This document shows positions 1-6,196 of a stretch of 9,726 bases of DNA, in pieces. The notes beneath the pieces are model-generated. The model was given only the letters and a program-made list of their open reading frames with translations. It was not told where the DNA came from and did not search any database. The position numbers and the translations under genes are program-made. Within the stretch, counting starts at the first letter, position 1. Each line of letters opens with the position of its first letter. The stretch is from NCBI GenBank assembly GCA_007123625.1, contig SKKS01000451.1, positions 1-9,726 on the forward strand, given 5' to 3'. This stretch comes from Paracoccaceae bacterium. GTDB lineage: Bacteria > Pseudomonadota > Alphaproteobacteria > Rhodobacterales > Rhodobacteraceae.

Positions 1-761
1 ACCCAGGCGTTGAAGGGACTCATGGCGCCGCCGGTGTGCTTCATGTAGGGCTCGACCGTCTTGCGGATGAAGTCGCGCGCCCCGCAGATCACGCCCCCCA
101 GACACCGCCCCTGCCCGTCGATGTGCTTGGTGGCCGAATAGATCACCACATCGGCGCCCAGGTCCACAGCACGGCTGAACACCGGCGTGGCAAAGACGTT
201 GTCCACCACCACCAGCGCCCCTGCGTCATGGGCAAGCGCGGCCACTGCCTCGATGTCGATGACCTCGAGCGTCGGGTTCGATATGGACTCCAGAAACACC
301 GCCGTCGCCCGTGTTTGCAGCGCTCGGCGCCATTGGGCAAGGTCCGTGCCATCCACGAAGTCGACCACAACCCCGTAGCGGCGCAACACTTCGTCCAGCA
401 CATAGTGGCAGGACCCGAACAGCGCGCGCGACGCCACCACCCGGTCGCCCGCGCGCAACATGGACATGAGCGCGCCCGACACCGCCGCCATGCCGCTGGC
501 GGTGGCAAAGGCATCCTCGGTGCCCTCGATCGCCGCGATGCGATCCTCGAACACCGCCACGGTGGGGTTGCCATAGCGGGCATAGATGAACTCATCCGGC
601 CCCGCCTGCACGAACCGCGCCTCGGCACTGGCGGCATCGGGATAGACGAAACCCTGCGTCAGATACAGCGCTTCGGCCACCTCGCCGTACTGGCTGCGGC
701 GCGCGCCATGATGCACCATGCGGGTGCGCCGCCCCCATTGCGGACGCTGGCTGTCGCTCAT
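1..761 (-). CDS. metZ: O-succinylhomoserine sulfhydrylase, 3' end cut by window edge
   Basis: PLP enzyme of the cystathionine gamma-synthase family. It makes homocysteine from O-succinylhomoserine and sulfide in cytoplasmic methionine synthesis. The first 253 residues are visible of a family length near 390-400. PLP-phosphate contacts lie in YARYGNPT (Y60, R62), an aspartate for the pyridine nitrogen in VVVDNVF (D187), and the Schiff-base lysine in SATKH (K212). The early WGRRTRMVHHGA and LTQGFVY segments match MetZ better than MetB or MetC. The ATG is preceded by GGGAG with 8 bases between. A SAM-II riboswitch in the leader fits a methionine-pathway role and implies repression when SAM is plentiful. 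The choice of MetZ over O-acetylhomoserine sulfhydrylase (MetY) or cystathionine beta-lyase is inferred from motifs and the riboswitch. The family assignment is secure. Confidence 0.9.
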   Translation of the reverse strand, partial: MSDSQRPQWGRRTRMVHHGARRSQYGEVAEALYLTQGFVYPDAASAEARFVQAGPDEFIYARYGNPTVAVFEDRIAAIEGTEDAFATASGMAAVSGALMSMLRAGDRVVASRALFGSCHYVLDEVLRRYGVVVDFVDGTDLAQWRRALQTRATAVFLESISNPTLEVIDIEAVAALAHDAGALVVVDNVFATPVFSRAVDLGADVVIYSATKHIDGQGRCLGGVICGARDFIRKTVEPYMKHTGGAMSPFNAW

Positions 762-769
762 GTTCGTGT

Positions 770-836
770 CTCCCAGGCTGTCGGGCGCGCTCCGGTGCCC
801 GGGTCCATAGCATCCAGCCCGGGATATGTCCCAGGC
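770..836 (-). promoter_or_regulatory. Possible expression platform of the metZ riboswitch (alternative hairpins at the RBS)
   Basis: A 7-base word, GCCTGGG, occurs twice on the minus strand: at 836-830, touching the aptamer tail, and at 778-772, inside the metZ Shine-Dalgarno region. Both copies can pair with the same segment, CCCGGGC (823-817). Pairing with the first copy gives a hairpin with a 6-base loop and leaves the RBS free. Pairing with the second copy gives 8 base pairs (779-772 with 823-816, one G-U) and buries the GGG of GGGAG. The pseudoknot uses 836 and 835, so SAM binding would weaken the first hairpin. A further CCCGGG at 803-798 can also compete. The regulatory reading is inferred from base pairing only. 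Confidence 0.45.
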
Positions 837-890
837 CTCTTTAGCGGTCGGTTTAACGTGGCCCGCAATCCGGCAACAAATCGCCACGCG
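834..890 (-). ncRNA. SAM-II riboswitch aptamer (metA/metZ motif)
   Basis: Read on the minus strand, the leader of metZ shows the SAM-II pattern. P1 is CGTGGC (888-883) paired with GCCACG (862-857). The 20-base loop contains GATTTG, GCC and TTGCGG. Then come the TTAAAC junction and a CGCTAAAGAGGC tail. The tail can form the H-type pseudoknot: GCG (866-864) with CGC (846-844), and GCC (874-872) with GGC (837-835). SAM-II aptamers are about 52 nt, are found mainly in alphaproteobacteria, and lie upstream of methionine genes such as metA, metX and metZ; SAM binding lowers expression. The aptamer ends about 75 bases before the metZ start. Exact ends are approximate. Confidence 0.9.
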
Positions 891-893
891 TAT

Positions 894-922
894 GCGCTAC
901 TGCGTCGCGCGGCGCAGGTCAA
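894..922 (-). promoter_or_regulatory. Candidate sigma-70-type promoter of metZ
   Basis: TTGACC (922-917) stands 17 bases before TAGCGC (899-894) on the minus strand. The -35 box is close to consensus and the -10 box is poor, which is common in GC-rich alphaproteobacteria. The predicted transcription start falls around 886-890, at the first bases of riboswitch stem P1, as expected for a leader that begins with its aptamer. Confidence 0.4.
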
Positions 923-1176
923 CACAATGGCGGGCGCGCAGTGGTCCGCTGCGTCCTCGCGCCGCGAATGCCGCCTGCACATTTTCTTACAGCGAATACT
1001 CGCTCCCACACCACTCTCCGCGCATCGTCGGACCGGAAGTGCCCACCTGCCTGCAATGCGGAGTCCGCGCGCGCCAGCGCGCGCCCGGCCCAACCCCGGC
1101 GGGCGGCGCCGCCGCCCTGGCCCGGGGGCGGGAGAGCCGGTCAGACCCGACGCCCTGCCTCAGGCACGCAGGCACC
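923..1176. other. Non-coding spacer between the PPOX gene and metZ
   Basis: The gap between the end of the PPOX gene and metZ is about 415 bases. The metZ leader and promoter fill its metZ-proximal half. The rest (923-1176) holds no gene with a ribosome binding site or a recognisable product. It contains a small hairpin AGCGA-ATAC-TCGCT (991-1004), a GCGCGCGC inverted pair (1067-1074 and 1077-1084) and a very GC-rich run up to about 1140. No hairpin is followed by a T-run, so no intrinsic terminator can be called for the upstream operon. Confidence 0.5.
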
Positions 1177-1782
1177 TTACCAAAGCGTCGATTTCGCGCG
1201 CCCAAGCCATTCGGCATCATAGGCCGCGCCGTCAAAGGCGCCCTCGGTGATCTCGGCCACGATCTCGCCCACCGTGGGCAGCCCCTGCGCGCAATCGCCG
1301 TCGCGCCACAGGGCCGCGCGCAACAGCGCGCGGGCGCATTGCACATAGACCTCGGAAATGGCGAACTCGATCACGCAGCGGGGCGCCACGCCCTTGCGTG
1401 TGAAGCTCTCGCACAGCGCCGCATCGACGCTCAGCCGTGCGGTGCCGTTGCAGCGGATCACGTTGTCCGACCCGGCAACCATGAACATGAGCGCCGCGCG
1501 CCCGTCGCGGACGATATTGCGCAGGCTGTCCAGCCGGTTGTTGCCGCGCCAGTCCGGCAGCAACAGCGTCTTCGCATCGGCGATACGCACCACCGGGCCG
1601 TCGTCGCCGCGCGGGGTGGCATCCACGCCTTCGGGCCCCACCGTGGTCAGGATGCAGAACCGCGCCCGCCCGATCCAGCGCGCATAGGACGGCGTCAGCG
1701 CCGGTGTGACCTTGGTCAGGCTCGCGCCCGCCGGTGCCGGGTAAAGTGCCTCCAGTTCTGCGATCGTGGTGACATGGCTCAT
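1177..1782 (-). CDS. Pyridoxamine 5'-phosphate oxidase-like FMN-binding protein
   Basis: A 201-residue protein of the PPOX split-barrel superfamily, most like the FMN-dependent MSMEG_1061-type subgroup of unknown substrate. The barrel starts around residue 37 (WIGRARFCILTTVGPEG). DATPRGDDG (54-62) and a strand carrying LLLPDWRGNNRLDSLRNI (73-90) follow; this arrangement usually contacts the FMN phosphate. FMVAGSDNVIRCNGTARL (100-117) completes the core. It lacks the features of PdxH, so vitamin B6 synthesis is unlikely; reduction of a small molecule or flavin/haem-type binding is possible but unproven. The ATG overlaps the stop of plsC (ATGA), and AAAGGAA precedes it inside plsC, so translation is probably coupled. 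It is the last gene of the ftsE-ftsX-plsC group. Confidence 0.85.
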   Translation of the reverse strand: MSHVTTIAELEALYPAPAGASLTKVTPALTPSYARWIGRARFCILTTVGPEGVDATPRGDDGPVVRIADAKTLLLPDWRGNNRLDSLRNIVRDGRAALMFMVAGSDNVIRCNGTARLSVDAALCESFTRKGVAPRCVIEFAISEVYVQCARALLRAALWRDGDCAQGLPTVGEIVAEITEGAFDGAAYDAEWLGRAKSTLW

Positions 1783-2522
1783 GTCGGCTGTTCCTTTCGC
1801 TCAAACCCCGCCTCGGCCATCAGCCGGTCCGAATGCCGCTCGATCACCGATTCCAGTTCCGCCATGAAGGCCCGCGGCTCGGTTCCTGCGGGGATGGGAT
1901 CCAGGAATTCGACCACGGCCAGCCCCGGCTTGCGATAAAGCCCGTGGCGCGGCCAGAACACCCCCACGTTGGTTGCCACCGGCACGCAATCCTGCCCGAG
2001 TTCCTGATACAGGACCGCAGTCCCAACCTTGTACGACTTGTGCGCGCCCGGCGCCACCCGCGTACCCTGCGGATAGATGATCAGCTGCCCCGGCTTCTCT
2101 GCCCCCGCCTCGACACGCTTGAGCATCTGGCGGATCGCCGCGCCGCGCCGCCCGCGGTCCACCGGCACGCAACCGACCTTGAGCGCGTACCACCCCAGAA
2201 TCGGCGCCCAGACAAGTTGCTTCTTCATGATGAAACGCGGACGCGGCAGCGCGCCAAAGATCAGCAGGATATCGAAAAAGGACTGGTGCTTCGCCGCCAC
2301 CAGAACGGCACCGTCGGGCACCGTTCCGCGCACCTCCGAACGCAACCCCACCATCCAGGCCGCAGACCAGCGCACATACCGGCAATAGGTGTGACAGGCG
2401 GTCAGCGCATACTCCCGGCGCACCAGCACCAACGGCAGAAAGGCTACCGCAAGCACCAGCATCGCCACATACATCTGTCCGATGAACACCAGCGACCGCG
2501 CCAGCTGCACCGTGTATCCCAT
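1779..2522 (-). CDS. plsC: 1-acyl-sn-glycerol-3-phosphate acyltransferase (PlsC/LPLAT family)
   Basis: A 247-residue membrane enzyme expected to transfer an acyl chain to the sn-2 position of lysophosphatidate, giving phosphatidate for phospholipid synthesis at the inner membrane. A hydrophobic N-terminus (about 10-34) should anchor it. Motif I is KHQSFFD (catalytic H79, D84), motif II CVPVDRGRR (118-126), motif III IIYPQGTR (148-155) and motif IV VPVATN (180-185). Motif III has Gln152 where most family members have Glu (PEGTR). The ATG shares one base with the ftsX stop (TGATG), and GGGAGGTGA lies just upstream, inside the end of ftsX. An ornithine-lipid acyltransferase (OlsA) is an alternative, since both enzymes share these motifs. 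Confidence 0.88.
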   Translation of the reverse strand: MGYTVQLARSLVFIGQMYVAMLVLAVAFLPLVLVRREYALTACHTYCRYVRWSAAWMVGLRSEVRGTVPDGAVLVAAKHQSFFDILLIFGALPRPRFIMKKQLVWAPILGWYALKVGCVPVDRGRRGAAIRQMLKRVEAGAEKPGQLIIYPQGTRVAPGAHKSYKVGTAVLYQELGQDCVPVATNVGVFWPRHGLYRKPGLAVVEFLDPIPAGTEPRAFMAELESVIERHSDRLMAEAGFERKEQPT

Positions 2523-3430
2523 CACGTCACCTCCCGAAGCACCCGGAACGCCGCCGCGCGCGTCGCGGCCCAGGCCACCAGCGCGGCCAGCGGCGGCACG
2601 GCCAGCGGATAAAGCCATTCCACACCGGCAAAGCCAAGACCGGTAAGCAGCCCGCCGCTGTCCGCCGTGCCCGGAATGGCCAACAGGGCCGCCATCCCCG
2701 CCGCCGTGCCAACGCCCGCCCCGATCAGCGCACGCAGGGTCAGCCGCCGGACAAAGGCGCTGGCGATGAACCGGTCGCGCGCGCCCACCAGCCTCAGCAC
2801 CGCGATCACCTTGGCGTTCGACGCGAGCGATGCAGACGCGGCGAGTGTCACCATCGCCGCCGTTGCCCCCCCGATCAACCCCATCGCCAGCACCGCCAGC
2901 AGTCGCAGCCGCATGGCGGCCTCCAGCAACGGCCTTCGCCAGCGCGTGTGATCGTCCAGCACAGCGCCGGGCGCCTCGGCCGCCAGCCGCAGGCGCAATC
3001 CCATGCTGTCGAAGCCCGCAGCCGATTCGGTCACCTCGATCAGACGCGGAAGCGCCAGCAGGTCCAGCGGCAGGTCGGGGCCGAACCACGGCTCCAGCAG
3101 CGCGGCCTGGTCCTCGGGGCCGATAACCCGCGCGGAATCTACACCGGGCGTGGTGCGCAACACCTCGAGCACGATTGCGGTCTGTTCGTCCATTTGCGTG
3201 GCAGGCGCCGACAGCCGCACCGTTGCCGTGCGCGACAGCGCATCGCCCCAGCGGTCGGCCAGCCGACCCGCCGCCACCGAAAACGCCAATGCAAAGACGC
3301 ACAGAAAAGCCATCGCCGCCGAGATCAGCAGCGTGAGCCATGCGCTTTGCCCCGCCGCCGGGACCACCCGCGCCGCCCGCCGGGCCTGTGCCCGGCGATC
3401 CTGCTTGCCGCGATCCTGCGCCCCGCTCAA
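2522..3430 (-). CDS. ftsX: Cell division protein FtsX (ABC transporter permease subunit)
   Basis: A 302-residue inner-membrane partner of FtsE. In other bacteria FtsEX sits at the division ring and passes ATP-driven changes to periplasmic cell-wall hydrolases. A basic N-terminal tail (1-28) leads to TM1 (about 30-54). A periplasmic domain (about 55-172) follows, then TM2 (176-200), TM3 (230-253) and TM4 (273-290), the classic FtsX four-helix layout. The cytoplasmic segment VLRLVGARDRFIASAFVRR (211-229) is the FtsX coupling region that docks with FtsE. The start is TTG, overlapping the ftsE stop (TTGA). The next in-frame ATG (residue 40) would cut into TM1, so TTG is preferred. The periplasmic loop is divergent, as usual, so its hydrolase partner cannot be inferred. 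Confidence 0.9.
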   Translation of the reverse strand: MSGAQDRGKQDRRAQARRAARVVPAAGQSAWLTLLISAAMAFLCVFALAFSVAAGRLADRWGDALSRTATVRLSAPATQMDEQTAIVLEVLRTTPGVDSARVIGPEDQAALLEPWFGPDLPLDLLALPRLIEVTESAAGFDSMGLRLRLAAEAPGAVLDDHTRWRRPLLEAAMRLRLLAVLAMGLIGGATAAMVTLAASASLASNAKVIAVLRLVGARDRFIASAFVRRLTLRALIGAGVGTAAGMAALLAIPGTADSGGLLTGLGFAGVEWLYPLAVPPLAALVAWAATRAAAFRVLREVT

Positions 3431-4098
3431 AGGTCGGCCCCCGCCAGTTGAAGCTTGCGCCCCGCGATGCGCAGCACCCGGGCCGAGACATGCGGCTTGG
3501 CCGCGCGAATCAGGTTCAGGTCATGGGTGGCGATCAGCACGGCCGTGCCCATGCGATTGAGTTCAATCATCAGCTGCAAAAGCCGCGTCGACATCTCCCA
3601 GTCCAGGTTTCCCGTCGGCTCGTCGGCCAGCAGCACCTCAGGCGAGGTGATGATCGCACGCGCAAGTGCGGCGCGCTGACGCTCGCCCCCTGACAGCGTC
3701 GGCGGCAGGGCGTCGGCATGGGCGCTCAGCCCGACCCAGGACAACAGCTCGTCCAGATCGGTGTCGGGCACCGGGCGCTGGCCCGCGATCAGCGGCAGCG
3801 CCACATTCTCGCGCAGGGTCAAATGGTCAAGAAACTGACAGTCCTGATGCACGACACCGATCCGCTGGCGCGTAAAGGCCAGCTTGTCGCGCGCCATTCC
3901 GCGCCGGTTCTCCCCGAAAAACGTGATCTTTCCGCGCTGCGGGACAAGCTCGCCATAGCACAGCCGCAACAGCGTCGTCTTGCCCGCGCCCGATGGTCCT
4001 GTCAGAAAATGAAAACTCCCCCCTCCCAGCCGCAGGCTGACCTCACTGAACAGTTCGGCGCCTGTGTAGCCGTGAGCAACAGATTCCAGATCGATCAT
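3427..4098 (-). CDS. ftsE: Cell division ATP-binding protein FtsE
   Basis: A 223-residue cytoplasmic ABC ATPase that pairs with FtsX. Walker A is GPSGAGKT (34-41), the Q-loop glutamine is Q85 in VVHQD, the signature is LSGGERQR (135-142), Walker B is VLLADEP (155-161) and the H-loop is ATHD (190-193). Length and order are normal for FtsE. LolD-type ATPases look similar, but the neighbouring FtsX decides the call. ATG at 4098 is chosen because AGGGA lies 6 bases before it. An in-frame TTG at 4104 touches that ribosome binding site directly and is therefore unlikely. This is the first gene of the minus-strand operon and overlaps ftsX by 4 bases. Confidence 0.93.
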   Translation of the reverse strand: MIDLESVAHGYTGAELFSEVSLRLGGGSFHFLTGPSGAGKTTLLRLCYGELVPQRGKITFFGENRRGMARDKLAFTRQRIGVVHQDCQFLDHLTLRENVALPLIAGQRPVPDTDLDELLSWVGLSAHADALPPTLSGGERQRAALARAIITSPEVLLADEPTGNLDWEMSTRLLQLMIELNRMGTAVLIATHDLNLIRAAKPHVSARVLRIAGRKLQLAGADL

Positions 4099-4117
4099 CG
4101 CCAATCCCTGTTACGGC

Positions 4118-4146
4118 TTGGACAAGGGTTGCATGCTTGCTACAAC
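4118..4146 (+). promoter_or_regulatory. Candidate promoter of the zinc-ribbon gene
   Basis: TTGGAC (4118-4123) stands 17 bases before TACAAC (4141-4146), a good match for a housekeeping promoter. Transcription would start near 4152, giving a leader of about 45 bases that includes the AAAGGAG ribosome binding site at 4183-4189. Confidence 0.5.
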
Positions 4147-4165
4147 ACCATGGGCAAAGTGCCAA
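4137..4165 (-). promoter_or_regulatory. Candidate promoter of the ftsE-ftsX-plsC operon
   Basis: TTGGCA (4165-4160) stands 17 bases before TAGCAA (4142-4137) on the minus strand. The predicted start leaves a leader of about 30 bases before the ftsE ATG. Its -10 box overlaps that of the opposing promoter. The call rests on box similarity and spacing only. Confidence 0.4.
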
Positions 4166-4197
4166 TGGCGGATGCTTTGCTGAAAGGAGCGTCGCGC

Positions 4198-4974
4198 ATG
4201 AGGCTAGTCTGTCCAAGCTGTGCCGCACAGTACGAGATCGACCAGGCCCTGCTGCCCGCCGAAGGGCGTGATGTCCAGTGCTCGGCGTGTGGGCATGTCT
4301 GGTTCCAGGGACCTTCGGCCGCAAGACCGGCGGCCGAACGCGCAGCGTCTGGGCTCGCTGATGAAGCGCCGACTGAAGAACCGGTCGCGACCGCGCACGA
4401 GTCAGCCCCTGCGCCCCCCCGCCGCGAAATCGACCCTTCGGTTCTCGAGGTACTGCGCGACGAAGCCGCATTCGAAGCCCGCCAGCGTCAGCGCGAGGTC
4501 GCGGATCTGGACAGCCAGCAGGAACTCGGGCTGGATGCACCGCCCGAAGCTCCGACCCGGCCGCAGGCTCCATCGCCCAGCGTGCAGCGCGCGCGCACGG
4601 ACCGCCCAAAGGACCACCCAAGCGCACCACACGACCACGCCGACAAGTCCCCCATGCCGGAACGTGCGGCTCAGAACGGCCCGCGCAGCGGACTTCTGCC
4701 CGATATCGAAAGCATAAGCTCCACCCTCAACCCCGGGTCGGCGTCCGGCGACGCCGCGCGTGGTGGCGCAAACGCCGATGATGGCGGCACCCGCAGCGGT
4801 TTCGTGCGCGGGTTTGCCCTGGTCATCGCGGTCGTGATCCTGGCGCTGGCGCTTTACATCGCCGCGCGCCCGATCGCGCAAGCCGTGCCGGGGCTGGAAC
4901 CTGCGCTGCTGGGGTATGAAGCGACGATCGACCGGGCGCTGCGCTGGACATCTGAGTTAGTGACCGGCGGCTGA
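4198..4974 (+). CDS. MJ0042-type zinc-ribbon single-pass membrane protein
   Basis: A 258-residue protein of unknown function. The N-terminus is a compact zinc ribbon with CPSC (5-8) and CSAC (28-31) followed by GHVWF, the MJ0042 finger-like pattern common at the start of alphaproteobacterial membrane proteins. A long region rich in Ala, Pro, Glu and Arg follows (about 40-195) and is probably disordered. It contains a short charged helix (REIDPSVLEVLRDEAAFEAR, 76-95) and LLPDIESISSTL (166-177), which looks like a conserved linear motif. One membrane helix (about 203-223) is followed by a short C-terminal tail. The ribbon should face the cytoplasm. ATG at 4198 is chosen because AAAGGAG lies 8 bases upstream and the zinc ribbon begins directly; an upstream in-frame ATG has no such signal. 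Divergent from ftsE; any link to division is only suggested by position. Confidence 0.85.
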   Translation: MRLVCPSCAAQYEIDQALLPAEGRDVQCSACGHVWFQGPSAARPAAERAASGLADEAPTEEPVATAHESAPAPPRREIDPSVLEVLRDEAAFEARQRQREVADLDSQQELGLDAPPEAPTRPQAPSPSVQRARTDRPKDHPSAPHDHADKSPMPERAAQNGPRSGLLPDIESISSTLNPGSASGDAARGGANADDGGTRSGFVRGFALVIAVVILALALYIAARPIAQAVPGLEPALLGYEATIDRALRWTSELVTGG

Positions 4975-4984
4975 CCCCGCCCGG
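4964..4984. terminator. Weak hairpin between convergent gene ends
   Basis: CCGGCGG (4964-4970) can pair with CCGCCCGG (4977-4984) with one bulged C. The stem spans the stop codon of the zinc-ribbon gene, in the 25-base gap before the convergent aminotransferase end. It has no T-run on either side, so it is at best a GC-type terminator. Confidence 0.25.
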
Positions 4985-4999
4985 CGCGAACAAGGCCAC

Positions 5000-6196
5000 T
5001 CAGCGTGCCGCTACACCCTGCGCTGCATCGCCACCTTCGGCAAATGCGGCGATCAGGTCGCAGGCTTTCGCCAGTATCGCATCGTCCACAGCCAGGCTGA
5101 CACGAATCCAGTCGGTCAGCACCTCGCCGAATGCGCTGCCGGGCATGACGGCAACGCCGGTTTCCTCGACCAGCGCATGGGCAAAGGCATCACCGTTGCC
5201 GCGTCCCGCAATCGCGATGTCGATCAACGCGAACATGCCCGCTTCGGCCTGATGCACCCGCAATCCCGCAACCCCTTCCAGCCGCGCCGTCACCAGCGCG
5301 AGCCGCCGCTTCAGCCGCGCGCGCAGTCCTGCAGCAACCAGATCCGGGGCGCGCACCGCCGCCGCCGTCATATCAGCGATGAACGGCTGGTTGCCGAACA
5401 GCATGGTTTCGGCCAGCGGCAGCAACCGGGCGCAGAATTCGACCGATCCCACACACCAGCCGGTGCGGAACCCGGCTGCGGCATGGCTTTTCGACAGGCT
5501 GTTCGTGACCACAACCCGCGCATCATCCAACGCCAGAGGCGACACGAAAGGCTCGGCCCCGAACACCAGATCCTCGTACACCTCGTCCGACAGCACCCAC
5601 AGGTCGTGCGCGCGCGCCAGATCAAGGATGCCTTCCACCTCGGCCCGGCGCAGCACCGCGCCGGTGGGGTTGTGCGGCGTGTTGACGAAGATCACCCGCG
5701 TGCGCGGCGTGATCGCGCGCGCCAGATCTGCAGGCTGCATGCGAAAGCCCTGTTCGGGCCGCAGCGGCACCGACACCGGGGTGGCACCACAGGCGCGGAT
5801 CACCCCTTCATAGGTGGCGTACATCGGATCGCCCACCAGCACCTCGGCCCCTTCCTCGGCCATCGCCATCATGACCGCGAACAGCGCCGTCTGCGTGCCG
5901 GGAAAGGCTATGAAGTTCGCGTGCTCCATCCGGCGCCCCAGCCGCGCGCCATACCGCTCGGCCAGCGCATCCAGCAACGCGTGCTCGCCGCGCCCGTCCG
6001 AATACCCCGTGCGCCCGGCCCGCATCGCGCCATGGGCGGTGTCGATCAGCATGTCGGGAGCGTTCACATCAGGCTCGCCAATGGTCAGCAGGATTACTTC
6101 ACGCCCCTGGCGTTCCAGTTCGCGGGCGCGGTAATGCACCGCCCATTTGGCGCTGCCCAGACTTGCCAGCCGCTCGGTCACCGGGGCGTAGTGCAT
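5000..6196 (-). CDS. PLP-dependent class I/II aminotransferase, AruH-like
   Basis: A 398-residue fold-type I aminotransferase of cytoplasmic location and normal family length. YSDGRGEHALLDALAERYG (65-83) is the usual early helix. NTPHNPTG (172-179) carries the PLP-contacting Asn, and LSDEVYEDL (202-210) has the Asp for the pyridine nitrogen and the Tyr. NSLSKSHAAAGFRTGW (232-247) holds the Schiff-base lysine K236, and WIRVSLA (363-369) the carboxylate-binding Arg365. The SKSHAAAGFR, DPMYATYEG and MLFGNQPFI segments resemble arginine:pyruvate transaminase (AruH) more than aspartate aminotransferase. Substrate remains uncertain. ATG at 6196 has GGAGGA 6 bases upstream. It diverges from the carnitine operon, so it may share control with it, or simply be a neighbour. 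Confidence 0.87.
   Translation of the reverse strand: MHYAPVTERLASLGSAKWAVHYRARELERQGREVILLTIGEPDVNAPDMLIDTAHGAMRAGRTGYSDGRGEHALLDALAERYGARLGRRMEHANFIAFPGTQTALFAVMMAMAEEGAEVLVGDPMYATYEGVIRACGATPVSVPLRPEQGFRMQPADLARAITPRTRVIFVNTPHNPTGAVLRRAEVEGILDLARAHDLWVLSDEVYEDLVFGAEPFVSPLALDDARVVVTNSLSKSHAAAGFRTGWCVGSVEFCARLLPLAETMLFGNQPFIADMTAAAVRAPDLVAAGLRARLKRRLALVTARLEGVAGLRVHQAEAGMFALIDIAIAGRGNGDAFAHALVEETGVAVMPGSAFGEVLTDWIRVSLAVDDAILAKACDLIAAFAEGGDAAQGVAAR

Noticed and set aside
1067..1084. GCGCGCGC inverted pair as a terminator
   Set aside because: It is a simple alternating repeat with a 2-base loop and no T-run in GC-rich sequence. It cannot be told from chance.
1151..1176. Hairpin CCTGC/GCAGG just after the PPOX stop as terminator
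   Set aside because: The stem is only 5 pairs, the loop is 9 bases, and no T-run follows.
36..1250. Long plus-strand open frame across the metZ region
   Set aside because: It lies opposite metZ, which has all PLP motifs, and continues through the riboswitch. Its product is a low-complexity Arg/His/Ala-rich string with no family features, which is typical of the antisense frame of GC-rich genes.
2523..3491. Upstream extension of the plsC frame
   Set aside because: It runs in the wrong frame through ftsX and is Gly/Arg-rich. The ATG at 2522 with GGGAGGTGA upstream is the clear start.
3718..4197. Upstream extension of the zinc-ribbon frame
   Set aside because: It lies opposite ftsE. The zinc ribbon starts at the ATG at 4198 behind AAAGGAG.
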